A stretch of DNA of 64,000 nt from Splendidivirga corallicola (GCA_030442035.1 JAUJEA010000007.1:303114-367113), one strand, 5' to 3'. Counted from the stretch's first letter, positions 1 to 8,437 are shown. Notes: generated by a model not told the origin, from the sequence alone. Program-made: numbers and translations.

Positions 1-335
1 TTGACTATGATACTATCTGAAATTCCATGTTTAATAATGCAAATGGCCCTGGCTGGATTTTCAACCAGATAATCAGAATTCCTGACAGGAGGGATTAACC
101 TTCCGATACCCGACCCCTCATTTTGATGACAATTACTACAAAGTTGAAGGTAAAGTTGTTTCCCCTCAATAATGTATTGCTTCAGTTTAAGTTGGTCCCT
201 TCTGTCATTCCCTTGATCTGCAGAGGTCACTTCTGAGCCTTTTGAACTGCAAGCTATCATAACCGTTAAGCAAGTAATTACAATAGCTATGGTATTCAGA
301 AAACCATTGGCTATGTTCGTTGAGTTATTTTGCAT
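1..335 (-). CDS. c-type cytochrome lipoprotein, 3' end cut by window edge
   Basis: My own reading of the minus strand gives an open frame from ATG at 335 to the window edge (111 codons seen). It begins MQNNSTNIANGF, has a hydrophobic stretch ending in a lipobox-like VMIAC, and carries a single haem-binding motif CSNCH near residue 68, followed by GSGIGRLIPP as in small class I cytochromes c. It is therefore probably a membrane-anchored periplasmic electron carrier; the distal axial ligand lies outside the window. The start overlaps the end of the upstream SCO gene by 11 bp, so the two are probably translationally coupled. The pairing suggests a role near cytochrome oxidase or another copper-containing respiratory enzyme (inference). 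Confidence 0.75.
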   Translation of the reverse strand, partial: MQNNSTNIANGFLNTIAIVITCLTVMIACSSKGSEVTSADQGNDRRDQLKLKQYIIEGKQLYLQLCSNCHQNEGSGIGRLIPPVRNSDYLVENPARAICIIKHGISDSIIV

Positions 336-996
336 CCGGTGTTTGGTATTCTTCCTTCAACTTAACAATGTCTATCATCAACTGGTCAACCCGGTCGGCT
401 TTCGTACCATCATATAACCCTCTTATCCTTCTTTCTTTGTCTACCAGGATAAAAGCCCCACTGTGCAGGTATCCTCCCGGTGCCTCTTCATCCTCTTTTG
501 TTGTCACGATATAGCCTTTTTCTCCAAGTTCAAAAATCTCATCCCGGTCTCCTGTCAGGAACATCCATTTTTGACTATTATCAACACCCAGCCGTTCGGC
601 ATAATCTTTTAAGAGCGCAACAGTATCGTATTCCGGATCAATGCTATGAGAAACAATGGCAAAACTGTTATCGTCCTTGAACTCCTCATAAACTCTTAAC
701 ATTTGTGTTTTCATTATTGGACAAATACTTGGACAGGAAGTAAAAAAGAAGTCAGCTACATAGATTTTATCACTCAGGGTTTTATTGGTAACTACATTAC
801 TGTCTTGATTGACCAAACTAAATTCCGGGATTGTATGATAGGCAGTATCGATTACTTTTTTTCCATCAATCTCTTTTTCCACAACATCCCTATAACCTAA
901 TATCGGCAATCTATCTTCCTTTTGTTTTATTTCACAGGCAACTATAGTCACGGTGATCAGCAGGAGGAAAACTCCATTTTTTAATATTCTATCCAT
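325..996 (-). CDS. SCO1/SenC family copper chaperone (lipoprotein)
   Basis: Protein of 223 residues with a thioredoxin-like fold. The SCO copper site is visible: CPSIC (Cys88 and Cys92) within FFFTSCPSICP and the distal histidine in GGYLHSG (His178). The N-terminus is a signal sequence ending TIVAC (Cys21), so it is probably a lipoprotein facing the periplasm. SCO proteins deliver copper to, or reduce cysteines of, the CuA centre of cytochrome c oxidase. It lies between hemJ (20 bp upstream) and a cytochrome c gene that its 3' end overlaps by 11 bp, which fits a respiratory maturation operon. The family call is firm; the exact target is inferred. Confidence 0.9.
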   Translation of the reverse strand: MDRILKNGVFLLLITVTIVACEIKQKEDRLPILGYRDVVEKEIDGKKVIDTAYHTIPEFSLVNQDSNVVTNKTLSDKIYVADFFFTSCPSICPIMKTQMLRVYEEFKDDNSFAIVSHSIDPEYDTVALLKDYAERLGVDNSQKWMFLTGDRDEIFELGEKGYIVTTKEDEEAPGGYLHSGAFILVDKERRIRGLYDGTKADRVDQLMIDIVKLKEEYQTPDAK

Positions 997-1016
997 TATC
1001 TATGGTGATTTTAAAA

Positions 1017-1550
1017 TTATTCTTTGGTTCGAAATTTCTTATAAATTTTGACCGCGATCATTAAGACGATTCCAAATAACACAAAGCCGATAAGCCCCCA
1101 GGTCATGTCCAAAGTATTTTTTAATACTACAAGAAATACAACACTCACCAGAAACATAGTGGCAACTTCGTTCCATATTCTAAGCTTTTGAGCGCTATAA
1201 ACCGTTTTATCGGCCTGGAGTTTTTTATGAATATTAAAGCAAATAAAGTGATAAACATACAATCCCAGGACCAAACCTATTTTGATTAATAACCACCTGG
1301 GTGGGTTGGGAAAGAATTGATAAGCCAGACCCGAACCAAATATGAGTGTCAATACAGCGGAGGGCCATGTAATAATGTTCCATAGCCTTCTGGACATGAG
1401 CTTCAGCTGATCTTTTATAATAGTTCTGTCTGGCTCTTGTTTGTCATTTGCTTCCGTTTGATAAATGAATAATCTCACGTTGTAGAATAAACCGGCAAAC
1501 CAGGAAACCACAAAAATAATGTGTAGTGCTTTTAGGTATAAAAACAACAT
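1017..1550 (-). CDS. hemJ: protoporphyrinogen oxidase HemJ-like membrane protein
   Basis: Integral membrane protein of 177 residues with about four hydrophobic segments. The N-terminal LKALHIIFVVSWFAGLFY is characteristic of the HemJ/UPF0093 family, including the conserved His10 and the WFAGLFY signature. HemJ oxidises protoporphyrinogen IX to protoporphyrin IX in bacteria without HemG or HemY. It is the first gene of a likely operon with SCO and the cytochrome c, joining haem synthesis to respiratory maturation. A -7-like element lies just upstream on the minus strand (1577-1584). Automated pipelines may name it CopD family, a related membrane fold. Confidence 0.8.
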   Translation of the reverse strand: MLFLYLKALHIIFVVSWFAGLFYNVRLFIYQTEANDKQEPDRTIIKDQLKLMSRRLWNIITWPSAVLTLIFGSGLAYQFFPNPPRWLLIKIGLVLGLYVYHFICFNIHKKLQADKTVYSAQKLRIWNEVATMFLVSVVFLVVLKNTLDMTWGLIGFVLFGIVLMIAVKIYKKFRTKE

Positions 1551-1576
1551 GAATTGAGATTATTTGATCAACGCTG

Positions 1577-1584
1577 CAAATGTA
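1577..1584 (-). promoter_or_regulatory. Bacteroidota -7 promoter element for hemJ operon
   Basis: The minus strand reads TACATTTG followed by CAGCG, matching the TAnnTTTG -7 consensus of Bacteroidota sigma-A promoters. It lies about 27 bp upstream of the hemJ ATG. No good TTTG -33 box is seen 19 bp further upstream, so the call rests on the -7 element and its position. Confidence 0.4.
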
Positions 1585-1634
1585 AGCATAGAGGTCGTAA
1601 ACCGCTAAGCAATAAGGGAGTTTCAACCAATAAA

Positions 1635-2447
1635 TTATTTCCAGCTAAGCACCTCTATGGAATCTCCGACAGCAACAGTTCCCTGGTTTTGATGCAAAAG
1701 GTTTTGTCCGAAATACACACTGTTTCCATTTTTTCGATAAGTCGATAGGGTTTTCAAGGGTTCACTTCCCTTCTCACCTGTTTGTTGATTTACGGTTAAC
1801 AGAACGCAACGTGCACAAGGCTTAACAGCATGGAAAGACTGGCCACCAATGCGCATTTCATGGAATTTATCTTCGATATAGGGTTCTCCCCCCGAAAACA
1901 CCAGGTTCGGTCTAAACCTGTTCATTGGAACTGCCTCCTTCAATCTACCATTAAGGTCATTTAAAGATTCCTCCCCAATCATTAAAAATGGATATGCATC
2001 AGCAAAACCTACTGTTTCATTATTTTTTGCATATTCTTTTTCAACATAGCGATGTGTCGCCTCGGGCATTTGGACAAGTCTGCATGGTTGATCGAGTGCT
2101 TCACTGAGCCATTGGTCTATTTCTTTTCCTACAAAAACTGCCTCACAGATATCGTTCCAAACACCCACTTCGATAAGCTCACCCTGCGCCTCAGTTACAG
2201 GTAGTTTGAAAGTTTCCAGGTTTTTAGTTTTATGCTTTAACAAAAGAAAATCTACGTGAACCTCCACACTAACAAGTGACATTTGCGGATACTTTCTTTG
2301 CGTCATGAAAGTATTTTCAGTATTGATGAGCATCCATTTTCTATCGTGTTCAAAGCCTGTTCGGGTAAGTTTCGCACGCTTTAATGGAAAACCACCCAAC
2401 GATTTAATAGGATAAACGTTTATTTGAGATAGTACTAGTTTGGACAT
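1635..2447 (-). CDS. MOSC domain protein (mARC/YcbX-like)
   Basis: Protein of 270 residues. The N-terminal beta-barrel domain (about residues 1-120) opens with NVYPIKSLGG and GFEHDRKWMLI, typical of MOSC_N. The C-terminal MOSC domain holds RFRPNLV (about 177) and KPCARC with Cys211 and Cys214, where family members bind the molybdenum cofactor through cysteine. Relatives such as YcbX and mARC reduce N-hydroxylated compounds using molybdenum cofactor and a partner ferredoxin or cytochrome b5. No partner reductase is adjacent. The gene stands alone between divergent units. The substrate is not predictable from the sequence. Confidence 0.85.
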   Translation of the reverse strand: MSKLVLSQINVYPIKSLGGFPLKRAKLTRTGFEHDRKWMLINTENTFMTQRKYPQMSLVSVEVHVDFLLLKHKTKNLETFKLPVTEAQGELIEVGVWNDICEAVFVGKEIDQWLSEALDQPCRLVQMPEATHRYVEKEYAKNNETVGFADAYPFLMIGEESLNDLNGRLKEAVPMNRFRPNLVFSGGEPYIEDKFHEMRIGGQSFHAVKPCARCVLLTVNQQTGEKGSEPLKTLSTYRKNGNSVYFGQNLLHQNQGTVAVGDSIEVLSWK

Positions 2448-2671
2448 TTTACCCCTTTGATTTTATAGTCGGAATTGATAAGATTGGTTTGCAATATAAA
2501 TTTTTAAATCCTAATTATTGAGATTTGAAAGTTTATTAACCTTATGAAGATTTTATCGTTCTATGTGAAACATGGTCTTAGTGAAGGAGATGAAATTGGG
2601 ATTGGTAAAGATTATTGTTTATTTTTATTTCACTATTTGTAGCAATTGATAAACTATTTCCGGAAGAAGGC

Positions 2672-3352
2672 ATGAGTACACAAAGTAACCTGTGGTATTT
2701 TGAGGATGTGGATTTGTATGATATTTTATGTCCCCATAAAGTGGAGGGCATGCAGGAAAGTCATACTTTTAACAAGTTCAAGAAAGATGAATTCATCTAT
2801 TTCCCTGACGAACCTTCTGATCATATATACCTCGTTTCTGAGGGCAGAATTAAGATTGGTGCTTATACCGAAGATGGCAGAGAGGTTGTAAAAACAATCC
2901 TGTCTCCTGGAGAGGTTTTTGGTGAACTCGCATTGGTTGGAGAGGAAAAAAGGACAGATTTTGCTATTGCAATGGATCACGATACCAGGGTGTGTCCTAT
3001 GAATATCTCCGATATGCAACAGCTCATGGCGATCAACAGGGATCTTAGCTTGAAGATTTTTAAGCTGATCGGCTTTCGGATAAAAAAACTTGAAAGAAGA
3101 ATAGAATCACTGGTGTTCAAGGATGCCAGGTCAAGAATTGTAGACTTCATCAGAGACCTTGCCTATGAAAAGGGAAAAAAGGTAGGATTCGAAACACTAA
3201 TAAAAAATCATTTTACACATCAGGATATTGCCAACCTTACCGGAACCTCGAGGCAAACGGTTACCACCATCCTGAACGAACTCAAAGACCAAAATTTAAT
3301 CAATTTCGATAGAAGAAGAATATTAGTAAGGGACTTAGATAAATTACATTAG
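2672..3352 (+). CDS. Crp/Fnr family transcriptional regulator
   Basis: Protein of 226 residues from the ATG at 2672. This start is preferred to the upstream one at 2615, because GGAAGAAGG lies directly before it and the upstream residues resemble a spurious hydrophobic leader. A cyclic-nucleotide-binding beta-roll spans about residues 30-120 (SDHIYLVSEGRIKIG, GEVFGELALVG). A C-terminal winged helix spans about 150-226, with recognition helix TSRQTVTTILNELKDQ. There is no cysteine cluster of the FNR iron-sulfur type. The next gene on the same strand encodes an outer-membrane protein 82 bp away, a possible target. The effector is unknown. Confidence 0.88.
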   Translation: MSTQSNLWYFEDVDLYDILCPHKVEGMQESHTFNKFKKDEFIYFPDEPSDHIYLVSEGRIKIGAYTEDGREVVKTILSPGEVFGELALVGEEKRTDFAIAMDHDTRVCPMNISDMQQLMAINRDLSLKIFKLIGFRIKKLERRIESLVFKDARSRIVDFIRDLAYEKGKKVGFETLIKNHFTHQDIANLTGTSRQTVTTILNELKDQNLINFDRRRILVRDLDKLH

Positions 3353-3434
3353 TGCACTGTTTGTCTGATTGCTGACAATCCGGATACATCTTCACAATTC
3401 ATTTATCCGTACTAGTGCCTAAAACATATAGACC

Positions 3435-4295
3435 ATGCAGAAATTAAGTTACTTACTATTTTCGGTTTTCACATTTTTATCATTAACTGCTAACGCACAA
3501 AGTCCCTGGACCCAAAAGAAGGGAGAAGGTTATTTTCAACTCTCTTATACAACCATTGCAGACTATTCGGCACTGTTTCTGGCTGATGGTGGCTCCTGGC
3601 GCTTGAGCCGCCCTGTTTCGGATATCACACTTTCTTTCTACGGAGAATATGGGTTGTCTGATGATATAACCATTTTAACTTCAGTTCCCTTTAAACTCCT
3701 GGAAACGGGAAATGAGTTGGTGCAAAACCCAAGTATTGCTGTTCCGACTATTGGCGCGGGCAATTTGAATACGTTAGGCAATTTGCAGGTAGGGGTCAGG
3801 AAAAATTTTGTGAACAAAAATTTCATCTTATCAGGACAAATAAAAGCTGAGCTCCCTACCGGGAGTTTTGACGCAGCAACCGGTTTGCGTTCAGGCCTTG
3901 ACGCATTGAGCATTATACCTTCAGTGAGTATTGGAAAAGGATGGACAGATTATTATGGCTACATCAATGTGGGGACGAGTATAAGAACCAATGACTATAG
4001 TGGGGATCTCATCATTGGAGGAGAATTAGGTGCTCATGTTTTAGATCGCCTATGGCTCATTGCTGTTTTGGATATTATAGAAAACTTTGAAAACGGCAAT
4101 GTTCAAGAGGACAGCAGAAACCTGGAGACAGGCCTTTATGTAAATAACCAGGAATTCCTGGCTTATGGGTTCAAAGGTATTGTTGAGATCACTGACAATT
4201 TTGGCGTAAACGTTGCCTTTTACGGAGCATCTTCCGGTAATTTCGTGGCCAGGCGAGCTTCTACGAACTTTGGTGCTTACTTTAAGTTGAAATAG
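3435..4295 (+). CDS. outer-membrane beta-barrel protein of unknown function
   Basis: Protein of 286 residues with a clear signal peptide (MQKLSYLLFSVFTFLSLTANAQ, cleavage after AQ near residue 22). The rest alternates aromatic and polar residues in beta-strand fashion (GYFQLSYTTIADYSALF, ITLSFYGEYGLSDDIT), resembling transporter-like or phenol-degradation MetA-type barrels. It ends with a strand (STNFGAYFKLK) finishing in a hydrophobic and charged residue. It follows a Crp/Fnr regulator on the same strand, and a small-repeat region lies immediately downstream. No ligand or transport role can be assigned. Confidence 0.75.
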   Translation: MQKLSYLLFSVFTFLSLTANAQSPWTQKKGEGYFQLSYTTIADYSALFLADGGSWRLSRPVSDITLSFYGEYGLSDDITILTSVPFKLLETGNELVQNPSIAVPTIGAGNLNTLGNLQVGVRKNFVNKNFILSGQIKAELPTGSFDAATGLRSGLDALSIIPSVSIGKGWTDYYGYINVGTSIRTNDYSGDLIIGGELGAHVLDRLWLIAVLDIIENFENGNVQEDSRNLETGLYVNNQEFLAYGFKGIVEITDNFGVNVAFYGASSGNFVARRASTNFGAYFKLK

Positions 4296-4357
4296 AGGGG
4301 ATCGATCGGGAACCAAAGTATTTGAATCCTTCAACCAAAAAGGAAAAAAATTTATTT

Positions 4358-4597
4358 AGCCGGGCCTAAAAAGTATCATTTGGTATTGTTAGAAAAGCTC
4401 ATTGCCTTGTTTGGGCAAGACCTTAGATGAAAGCTTCAGGTATTAGGTCTCAGGTTTCAGCTTTTATGATGTCTTTAGCCTGCTAAAGATTATTTAATAC
4501 CTGAAACCTGATAGCTAAGGCTTATCTTAATGGCATTGAATGTCTTTATACTAAATTCTTGCTACTTATTACTAGCAAGGGCTTTTTTAGGGGGACT
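4358..4597 (+). repeat. dispersed repeat family B, copy 1 (IS-derived, interrupted by family A)
   Basis: The left arm (4358-4432) and right arm (4541-4597) are near-identical to the reverse complement of 32284-32358 and 32026-32085. The outer ends are imperfect inverted repeats: AGCCGGGCCTAAAAAG on the left and CTTTTTTAGGGGGACT on the right. ATTT flanks both ends and may be a short target duplication. On the minus strand the left arm reads as codons LSSKVLPKQGNELF then stop, matching the end of the short ORF in copy 2. The roughly 190-bp core of copy 2 is replaced here by a piece of family A. Confidence 0.7.
4431..4538 (+). repeat. dispersed repeat family A, copy 1 (left end missing)
   Basis: About 108 bp matching the right-hand part of the 139-bp elements at 6852-6990 and, in reverse orientation, 10412-10550. 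Shared segments include CTGAAACC, CTTATCTTAATGGCATT and the CAGGT(n)TCAGGTTTCAG block. The left terminal repeat and the first 30 bp or so are absent, and the copy is embedded in family B sequence. Confidence 0.7.
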
Positions 4598-4603
4598 ATT
4601 TAA

Positions 4604-5212
4604 TTAATTCAGAATCTCTTTGAACTGATCGATGGTTTGAAGATCTTTTTCTTCATCAACATCGCTCAACAGCTCAAGTGTGGAATACATTAACTTATGG
4701 GTTTTGATATCTGTTAAAGTATCAGCGTACACTGTGGAGGTGCTCCATTTTTTATGTACAAAGAAATCCCGATGCAATTTATTCATCCCTAGAAGGTAAT
4801 AACCACCATCCATTGTGGGACCTACTACTACTTCTCTTTGAGTGAGTTGATCAAATGCTTCCTGAATGGTTTGAGATGTGAGCTCATAACAATCGCTACC
4901 GATGATACATGCCGACTCATAACCCGCCCTGAACACATGATCAAAGGCATTCAACATTCGGTCACCGAGGTCATGTCCGTTTTGTAATTGTTTGTGATAT
5001 TGGTGATTGTCCCATAGATCATCCTTATCGATAAAGTCGGTATAAAAAACAATTTTATCGCAATCCAATGAACTGGTGATCTCTTTAGTCCTGGATAACA
5101 ATAATTTATAAATCTCCAAGGCCTTGGGCTTTCCAATTGTTGCTGCCAATCTTGTTTTGACTTTACCCAGTTCTGGGTTCTTAACGAATATTATCAATGC
5201 ATTTTTACTCAT
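4604..5212 (-). CDS. TIGR04282 family glycosyltransferase-like protein (DUF2064)
   Basis: Protein of 202 residues. The N-terminal LIIFVKNPELGKVKTRLA is the nucleotide-sugar-binding start of the rSAM/selenodomain-associated transferase 1 (TIGR04282, DUF2064) family. GSDCYELT near residue 103 and GPTMDGGYYLLGM near residue 133 are its conserved acidic and glycine motifs. The fold is that of GT-A transferases, and some relatives act in arsenosugar synthesis. The start codon overlaps the end of the rhodanese gene by 8 bp, so they are probably co-transcribed. The 3' end lies only 6 bp from the family B repeat. The real substrate is unknown. Confidence 0.82.
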   Translation of the reverse strand: MSKNALIIFVKNPELGKVKTRLAATIGKPKALEIYKLLLSRTKEITSSLDCDKIVFYTDFIDKDDLWDNHQYHKQLQNGHDLGDRMLNAFDHVFRAGYESACIIGSDCYELTSQTIQEAFDQLTQREVVVGPTMDGGYYLLGMNKLHRDFFVHKKWSTSTVYADTLTDIKTHKLMYSTLELLSDVDEEKDLQTIDQFKEILN

Positions 5213-5705
5213 AAACTTTTATTCCTTTCTCCAACCATTTCGACCAGTTTTTGTTGTAGGTATGCACCGAATCGGTTTTGGTATTTTCGGCATTCACTAC
5301 TTCGTTGTCCTCATTTTTCCATTGAAATATTCCACCGTATAAGTTGTAAACATTTTCAAATCCCATTTCCAACAACCTTTCACCAATTCTCTCGCTTCTG
5401 TAACCAACCGAACAATAAACAATCACCTCTGCCGCCTGATCAATTTTCGCAACATCTTTAGCCTTGAATCCTTCATAGGATATTAAATGAGCTCCTTCTA
5501 TATGGCTCACATCGTACTCCTCTTTAGACCTGATATCAAGTAGTACAACTTGCTTGCTGTGGGTTAATTTTTCCTTTAATCTTTCAGGTTTTATTAAAGG
5601 AACCGTTTTTTGATATAATGATTCAAGCATCTGGTCCATATTTTTCTGGGCAAAGCAAGAAGCAAATGGCAAAAGGCACAAAAAGAGTAAAATATATCTG
5701 ATCAT
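5205..5705 (-). CDS. exported rhodanese-like sulfurtransferase
   Basis: Protein of 166 residues from the ATG at 5705. An in-frame start at 5762 would add 19 residues ahead of a good signal sequence (MIRYILLFLCLLPFASCFAQ), so the inner start is preferred. The single rhodanese domain has LLDIRSKEEYDVSHIEGA (about 54-72), the active-site loop CSVGYRS with catalytic Cys98, and the closing LYGGIFQWK. The signal ends FASCFAQ, so either lipoprotein processing or ordinary cleavage is possible. It lies between meaB (70 bp upstream) and the TIGR04282 gene, which it overlaps. Exported rhodaneses carry sulfane sulfur or act in redox control; no partner is seen. Confidence 0.85.
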   Translation of the reverse strand: MIRYILLFLCLLPFASCFAQKNMDQMLESLYQKTVPLIKPERLKEKLTHSKQVVLLDIRSKEEYDVSHIEGAHLISYEGFKAKDVAKIDQAAEVIVYCSVGYRSERIGERLLEMGFENVYNLYGGIFQWKNEDNEVVNAENTKTDSVHTYNKNWSKWLEKGIKVYE

Positions 5706-5775
5706 ACGTTTGATGTTGCGATTTACATAACGTTTTAGATGGTAACATAGTTCTAAATTCATAATAGCGTGAGGT

Positions 5776-6771
5776 TTATAAGTGCAGTGATTTGAGTAAA
5801 TCCAATGCTGCCCTGTAAGCTGAAACTTCCCCCTTCCTTACTCGTTCCTCTATAACCATCAATTCATTTTTTACATATTCCTTTTGGAAAAATTGTTTTC
5901 TCAACGCATGGTTTATATGCTCATGCATCCATTGAAGATTTTGTAACCCCCGGTTTTTATTCCAATGTTGATTTGATTTTAACAAAGTCTCGTGCTCTCG
6001 AATAATGTCCCAAATTTCCTTAATGCCTGTGTGCTGAATGGAGGAACAAGTACTTACTTTTGGATACCAACCGCTCTCCGAGGAAGGGAATAGGTGAAGT
6101 GCATTTTGATATTCGGCTTTGGCCCGATTGGCTGCCTTTATATTATCTCCATCACTTTTCGTGATGGCCACGGCATCCGCCATTTCCATGATACCCTTTT
6201 TCATTCCTTGCAATTCATCTCCGGCACCGGGAAGCATCAATAAAAGAAAAAAATCCACCATATCGTTTACTGCCACCTCAGATTGTCCTACACCAACAGT
6301 TTCAATAAAAATAACTTCATATCCTGCTGCTTCGCAAAGCAACATGACCTCCCTGGTCTTTAATGCAACACCACCCAATGCATTTTGTGAAGCTGAGGGA
6401 CGGATATAGGCCATAGGGTTGTGTGATAACTGTTCCATACGGGTTTTATCACCAAGTATACTCCCTCCCGATCTTTGACTGCTTGGATCAATCGTCAATA
6501 CCGCTAGTTTTTTATCCAGTCCTGTCACATATTTTCCCAGGGATTCTATAAACGTACTTTTTCCTACTCCTGGAACCCCGGTAATGCCCACCCTGGTAGC
6601 GTTACCAGTTCGTCCCATAACTTGATCAAGTATTTCAACAGCCAGTTCATTATCGTCTGACAACTGGCTTTCCATCAAAGTAATGGCTTTACTCAGAAGT
6701 ATCCGATCACCTGATAAAATTCCATCTACACATTCCGCTACTGTTGGTCTTGCTCTTTTTTTATAGGCCAT
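5776..6771 (-). CDS. meaB: MeaB/ArgK GTPase, methylmalonyl-CoA mutase chaperone
   Basis: Protein of 331 residues, the usual length for MeaB. The P-loop GVPGVGKST lies near residue 65. LTIDPSSQRSGGSILGDKTRM follows as switch region, FIETVGVGQSE as the Walker B and switch II segment, and ITKSDGDN as the base-specificity motif. The C-terminal helix is the dimerisation arm. MeaB gates cobalamin loading and protects methylmalonyl-CoA mutase from inactivation in propionate metabolism. The mutase genes are not in the window, although a biotin-dependent acyl-CoA carboxylase beta subunit lies at 33-35 kb. It is first in a likely operon with rhodanese and the TIGR04282 protein. Confidence 0.93.
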   Translation of the reverse strand: MAYKKRARPTVAECVDGILSGDRILLSKAITLMESQLSDDNELAVEILDQVMGRTGNATRVGITGVPGVGKSTFIESLGKYVTGLDKKLAVLTIDPSSQRSGGSILGDKTRMEQLSHNPMAYIRPSASQNALGGVALKTREVMLLCEAAGYEVIFIETVGVGQSEVAVNDMVDFFLLLMLPGAGDELQGMKKGIMEMADAVAITKSDGDNIKAANRAKAEYQNALHLFPSSESGWYPKVSTCSSIQHTGIKEIWDIIREHETLLKSNQHWNKNRGLQNLQWMHEHINHALRKQFFQKEYVKNELMVIEERVRKGEVSAYRAALDLLKSLHL

Positions 6772-6851
6772 GGTGTTTAAAAATAGAAAATAATTTCTGT
6801 TACAAAGAAAATTCGGTCAGGATTGATCGAAATGAATTACGAATGACAAAT

Positions 6852-6990
6852 TAATGCCATTTTTAAGGAAATATTTTAAAAGCTTTCAGGTCTCAGGTAT
6901 CAGACTTCAGCCTAAAAGATGTTTTTAGTGCGCCAGAAGATTATCTGACACCTGAAACCTGATGACTAAAAGCTTATCTAAATGGCATTA
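6852..6990 (+). repeat. dispersed repeat family A, complete copy (MITE-like)
   Basis: A 139-bp element with perfect 11-bp terminal inverted repeats TAATGCCATTT and AAATGGCATTA, flanked by a 10-bp direct repeat AATGACAAAT (6842-6851 and 6991-7000) that looks like a target-site duplication. Internal blocks built from CAGGT/CTCAGGT and their complements could fold into a hairpin. There is no coding capacity. It aligns over its full length with the inverted copy at 10412-10550, which has the same length. It fills most of the gap between divergently oriented meaB and the CHASE2 gene. Confidence 0.85.
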
Positions 6991-7115
6991 AATGACAAAT
7001 TACGATTCATGTACACCCCGGATATCCAATTGAAATTCCTTTAGTACTTTTTAAACTTGAACACTTTAACACGACAGAAAATCTCTATCTTTAAATACCG
7101 TTATATGATAGTTTT

Positions 7116-8405
7116 ATGAGGTTTTTAGGAAAAATTCAAAACTGGTACAATAAAACCTTTGACAGCGATTGGAAACGATTTTGGCTGGATTCTTTTCTTG
7201 GAACAGGTTTCATTTTCTTTGTGATCTTTTTTGTACTGGAGCTTTTTACCATTTTCAATTTCTTAGATCCGATTGGAGATGCATTGGATGATATGGAAAT
7301 CACAGACCTGGTTTTTTCAAGGCTCCGTGAGGAACCAAAGGCTGATGATCACATACTCATCGTTAACATAGCAAGATTACCCAGGAGGGGAATAGCCCAG
7401 CAAATCAAAATTATTAATAAATACAAGCCCAAAGTCATTGGATTGGATGTATTCTTTGAGCAACCTTTTGAAGATGGTATCTTGGGAGATACACTACTTC
7501 AGGAAGCATTGTCCGAAGTCGAAAATCTGGTGATGGTCAGCAAAGTTGCGGATTATCAGGAGGCGACTGACTCTTACAATCAACTGGAGCATTCTCACCT
7601 TAAATTCCGACAATTTGCCTCCACCGGACATTCAAACCTGACAACTGAGGCATCCAGGCAAGAAGAGTATAAATCCTGCCGGTTCTTTATGACAACACCC
7701 AGGGTAAAGGGAAAAACTGAACCTGCATTTGCTATAAAAATAGCTCAAATTTATGACCAGAATGCTGTCGACAAATTCTTGTCCAGAAATAATGAAAAAG
7801 AATTTATCAACTTTAAGGGGAATGCGCTTGGAGGAACGGGAGGCTTCGGGAATAAATTCTATGCGCTTGATACTCAAGATGTGTTGAATGAGAATTTTGT
7901 GCCGGATATCGTTGAAGGGAAAATCGTTATTTTCGGATTCATGGGTGAAGATTTTAATGATGTTACCACTGTGGAAGACAAATTTTATACGCCATTGAAT
8001 CCTCAGTATGCCGGCAGAGCCTTTCCTGATATGTTTGGTGTAGTTATCCACGCCAACATATTGTCTATGATATTGAACGGTGATTATATCAACGAGATGG
8101 GCACAGCTTCGGGAGTTGTTCTCAGTGTATTCTTGTGTTTTTTCAATGTGGCACTTTTTTCTTGGATCTATTGGCGATATCCCGATTGGTATGATGGTGT
8201 AACCAAAACTATCCAATTGTTCGAGACTATATTACTTTTATTGCTGATCGTAATGTTTTTTCATTGGTTCAACTACAAAATAAATCTAACTTTGGGTATC
8301 GTCTCTGTTTTATTAGCTGGAGATATTTTAGAATTTTATTACGGAGTAATAAAAAATATTTTATCTTCAAGGAACAGAAGACAATTGTTTAAAAGAATTA
8401 ATTAG
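7116..8405 (+). CDS. CHASE2 domain membrane sensor protein
   Basis: Protein of 429 residues. A transmembrane segment at about 27-50 precedes an extracytoplasmic CHASE2 domain of about 55-300, with ILIVNIARLPRRGIAQQI and PKVIGLDVFFEQPFEDG, the usual conserved core. Three hydrophobic segments follow between about 330 and 420. It ends shortly after the last one without a kinase, cyclase or phosphatase domain, so it is a sensor without a visible output. The next gene, 32 bp downstream, encodes an exported protein and is probably co-transcribed. The sequence TATCTTTA at 7086-7093 resembles a -7 box. The ligand is unknown. Confidence 0.85.
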   Translation: MRFLGKIQNWYNKTFDSDWKRFWLDSFLGTGFIFFVIFFVLELFTIFNFLDPIGDALDDMEITDLVFSRLREEPKADDHILIVNIARLPRRGIAQQIKIINKYKPKVIGLDVFFEQPFEDGILGDTLLQEALSEVENLVMVSKVADYQEATDSYNQLEHSHLKFRQFASTGHSNLTTEASRQEEYKSCRFFMTTPRVKGKTEPAFAIKIAQIYDQNAVDKFLSRNNEKEFINFKGNALGGTGGFGNKFYALDTQDVLNENFVPDIVEGKIVIFGFMGEDFNDVTTVEDKFYTPLNPQYAGRAFPDMFGVVIHANILSMILNGDYINEMGTASGVVLSVFLCFFNVALFSWIYWRYPDWYDGVTKTIQLFETILLLLLIVMFFHWFNYKINLTLGIVSVLLAGDILEFYYGVIKNILSSRNRRQLFKRIN

Positions 8406-8437
8406 CCAAACCTCAGTACTCCAATACTTTTTGATTT

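Noticed and set aside
2615..2671. Upstream in-frame start for the Crp/Fnr regulator
   Set aside because: The 19 extra residues are hydrophobic and not part of the family; a strong ribosome site (GGAAGAAGG) precedes the ATG at 2672.
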